From Nitrososphaerota archaeon (GTDB lineage: Archaea; Thermoproteota; EX4484-205; JAAOZO01), in NCBI GenBank assembly GCA_011605715.1, contig JAAOZO010000043.1, positions 1 to 6,254 of the forward strand: 6,254 nucleotides of DNA, in the 5' to 3' direction. Under the pieces are notes generated by a model. That model made no database searches. It worked only from the letters and a program-made list of their open reading frames with translations, and was not told the origin of the DNA. This document shows positions 4,720-6,254 of the stretch, one piece after another (within the stretch, counting starts at the first letter, position 1; the number at the start of each line of letters is the position of its first letter). The position numbers and the translations under genes were made by a program.

Positions 4720-6204
4720 TTAAGAGCTAACTACAGAACAAAAGTGATTATAAGCTTCTTCAACTGAGTCCTCGTGCTTAGGCTCAAATTCTCTTGGCTC
4801 AAAAGAATTTTTAACTATTGACCTTAGTTCTTTATGGGAGTTTACTAAGCCCATTGTATATGCTTGCATAAGAATGTTTCCAATTGAAGTTGCTTCTACA
4901 GGTCCTGCAACAACCTTGACTCCAGTAAAATCAGCGGTAAGTTGATTTAGTAACCAGTTTCTCGAACCACCACCAATGATATTAATTTGTCTAATTCTGT
5001 TTCCTGTTAGTTCTTCTATCCTTTCTATTACGAGCCTATACTTAAAAGCTAAACTTTCGAGGATTATCCTAACTAGCTCGCCTTCATTTTTTGGTTTTTC
5101 TTGATTTGTATCTTCTAAGTAACTCAAAATTTCTTCCACCATGTTTTCTGGAGCAAGAAACCTTTGATTATCTGGGTCTATAAATGAGATAAACTTTCTT
5201 GATTTGCTTGCAAGCTGTGTAAGCTCATCATAGGAAAAGTTTTTACCGTAACTAGCCCAGACTTTTCTACATTCTTGAATTAGCCACATTCCTTGAACGT
5301 TGCGAAGAAACCTAAATTTTCCAAACACCCCACCTTCGTTAGTAAAGTTGTGCTCTAGGGACTTCTTGTTTATTATTGGCTTGCTTACTTCCACTCCAAC
5401 TAAAGACCAGGTTCCGGAGCTTATGTAAGCTGAATTTTCATCTTCTAGCGGAGCGGCAGCAACTGCAGAACCAGTGTCGTGACAAGCAGGAGCTACGATC
5501 GAGACTCTGCTATTACTCAAGTTTAGTTCACTTATTAAATTTTTTGATATAGATCCAAGAATTGTTCCAGGATTTATAATTTCAGGTAAGAAATGAGTTG
5601 GAATGCCTAGTGTTTCTAGAAGCTCGTAATCCCAGCCGCCCTTGGAGGGATTATAGAATTGAGTAGTAGTAGCGTCCGTAAACTCTGAAACCTTAGTACC
5701 AGAGAGCCAATAGTTGAATAAGTCTGGGATCATTAAGAACTTGTTTGCGGCCTTAAGCATGGAAGATTTGTTTAGAGCTAAGGAATAAAGTTGGTAGAGA
5801 GTATTTATTCTAAGAAACTGAATACCTGTTCTAAAGTATATTTCTTCTTTTTGAACTTTTTTAAGAGCTTCTTCGAATGCGTTTTCTGTCCGAGGATCTC
5901 TATAATGGTGAGGATTTCCAAGGAGCTCTCCGTTACTGTCAAGAAGTGCAAAATCAACACCCCATGTGTCAACGCCTATTGATTTTAAACTCTCACCAAG
6001 CTTAGAATTAGCAAGCGAAATAGCAGACTTCATCTCACTCCACAGTCGCAAAACATCCCAAAAGATGCTACCCTCTACTTTTACCGGAATATTTGGAAAC
6101 CTATAAAGTTCTTCTATTTGTATTTTGTTGCCTGTTAAAATTCCAAGGATAGCTCTACCACTTTCTGCGCCCAAATCAAATGCAAGGAATGCAGGATTGT
6201 CCAT
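4720..6204 (-). CDS. rhaB: Rhamnulokinase-type FGGY carbohydrate kinase
   Basis: A 494-residue FGGY-family kinase, expected to phosphorylate a ketose, classically L-rhamnulose at C1 using ATP. It is close in length and motif order to E. coli RhaB (about 489). It has two actin-like domains: the N-terminal phosphate loop D10-LGAESGR (10-17), GVDTWGVDFALLD (77-89), YRDPRT (101-106), GIQFLRINTLYQL (127-139) and DATTTQ (177-182). HDTGSA (242-247) carries D243 as the probable catalytic base. YISSGTWSL (260-268), NEGGVFGKFRFLRNVQGMWL (289-308), GGGSRNWLLNQLTADFTG (411-428) and AGPVEATSIGN (433-443) form the ATP side. 'FL..NTLYQL', 'DATTTQ' and 'NEGG...R.L.N..G.WL' favour rhamnulokinase over xylulo-, glycerol or ribulokinase. 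No key residue is missing. The ATG at 6204 has a TATA-like box beginning 30 bp upstream. It is the first of three minus-strand genes. A bacterial origin by transfer is possible. No RhaA or RhaD gene is visible, so the true substrate could be another ketose. Confidence 0.88.
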   Translation of the reverse strand: MDNPAFLAFDLGAESGRAILGILTGNKIQIEELYRFPNIPVKVEGSIFWDVLRLWSEMKSAISLANSKLGESLKSIGVDTWGVDFALLDSNGELLGNPHHYRDPRTENAFEEALKKVQKEEIYFRTGIQFLRINTLYQLYSLALNKSSMLKAANKFLMIPDLFNYWLSGTKVSEFTDATTTQFYNPSKGGWDYELLETLGIPTHFLPEIINPGTILGSISKNLISELNLSNSRVSIVAPACHDTGSAVAAAPLEDENSAYISSGTWSLVGVEVSKPIINKKSLEHNFTNEGGVFGKFRFLRNVQGMWLIQECRKVWASYGKNFSYDELTQLASKSRKFISFIDPDNQRFLAPENMVEEILSYLEDTNQEKPKNEGELVRIILESLAFKYRLVIERIEELTGNRIRQINIIGGGSRNWLLNQLTADFTGVKVVAGPVEATSIGNILMQAYTMGLVNSHKELRSIVKNSFEPREFEPKHEDSVEEAYNHFCSVVSS

Positions 6205-6223
6205 AGATTTTTGTGACGAAAAA

Positions 6224-6247
6224 CAAATTTTTAAGTTTTTTCTCAGT
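6224..6247 (-). promoter_or_regulatory. Promoter of the rhamnulokinase gene (ACTGAG/A-tract, TATA, TTG module)
   Basis: On the minus strand, ACTGAGAAAAAAC (6247-6235) precedes the TATA-like TTAAAAAT (6234-6227) and then TTG (6226-6224). The TATA core begins 30 bp before the ATG at 6204, so a leaderless start is predicted, and no Shine-Dalgarno sequence is seen. Between the box and the ATG, TTTGT (6227-6223) and ACAAA (6214-6210) form a short inverted repeat. That repeat lies in the same zone as the TTGTACAA palindrome of the dehydrogenase promoter. Confidence 0.55.
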
Positions 6248-6254
6248 AATTGAA

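Noticed and set aside
5791..5982. Plus-strand open frame inside rhaB
   Set aside because: Antisense to conserved kinase motifs; no start signal and no family match.

Overview
The window looks like a piece of an AT-rich archaeal chromosome, probably from a thermophilic member of the Thermoproteota/TACK group. Three things point there. The left edge codes for an A/V-type ATPase subunit I. Arginine codons are, by eye, mostly AGA/AGG. Every gene start has an archaeal TATA/BRE-like element about 30 bp upstream and no Shine-Dalgarno sequence, the pattern of leaderless mRNAs. I cannot name the genus, and I did not compute composition.

Layout from left to right: (1) the N-terminal 284 codons of atpI on the minus strand, running off the left edge; (2) a 148-bp divergent promoter region; (3) a plus-strand TIM-barrel sugar-phosphate isomerase/epimerase family protein (1001-1927); (4) a 9-bp convergent gap with minus-strand oligo-T tracts; (5) three minus-strand genes transcribed from right to left: an FGGY kinase that reads as rhamnulokinase RhaB (6204-4720), a D-2-hydroxyacid dehydrogenase of glyoxylate reductase type (4646-3642), and a cytosolic GcnA-like GH20 beta-N-acetylhexosaminidase (3604-1937). 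No tRNA, rRNA, CRISPR array, insertion sequence or long repeat was seen. No stretch over 300 bp lacks a gene.

The four right-hand genes read as a sugar-use cassette. GH20 could release a terminal amino sugar from an imported or endogenous oligosaccharide. The TIM-barrel protein could interconvert aldose/ketose or epimeric forms. RhaB would phosphorylate a ketose at C1. The dehydrogenase could handle a two- or three-carbon oxo/hydroxy acid derived from the aldehyde that an aldolase releases. Recognisable L-rhamnose isomerase (RhaA), rhamnulose-1-phosphate aldolase (RhaD), transporter and regulator genes are absent here. The real sugar is therefore unknown, and the pathway is inference.

The most notable non-coding signal is that the three minus-strand genes do not look like a simple operon. 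Each has its own promoter, and these share a 22-24 bp module (ACTRA, then an A-tract, a TATA core and TTG) at nearly the same distance from the predicted transcript start. This suggests separate but coordinated transcription. The same spacing argues that GH20 translation starts at the second Met (3592) rather than at 3604. Nothing in the window is clearly a wholly new system. The interest lies in a bacterial-type rhamnulokinase and a GcnA-like GH20 set together in an archaeal leaderless-promoter context.
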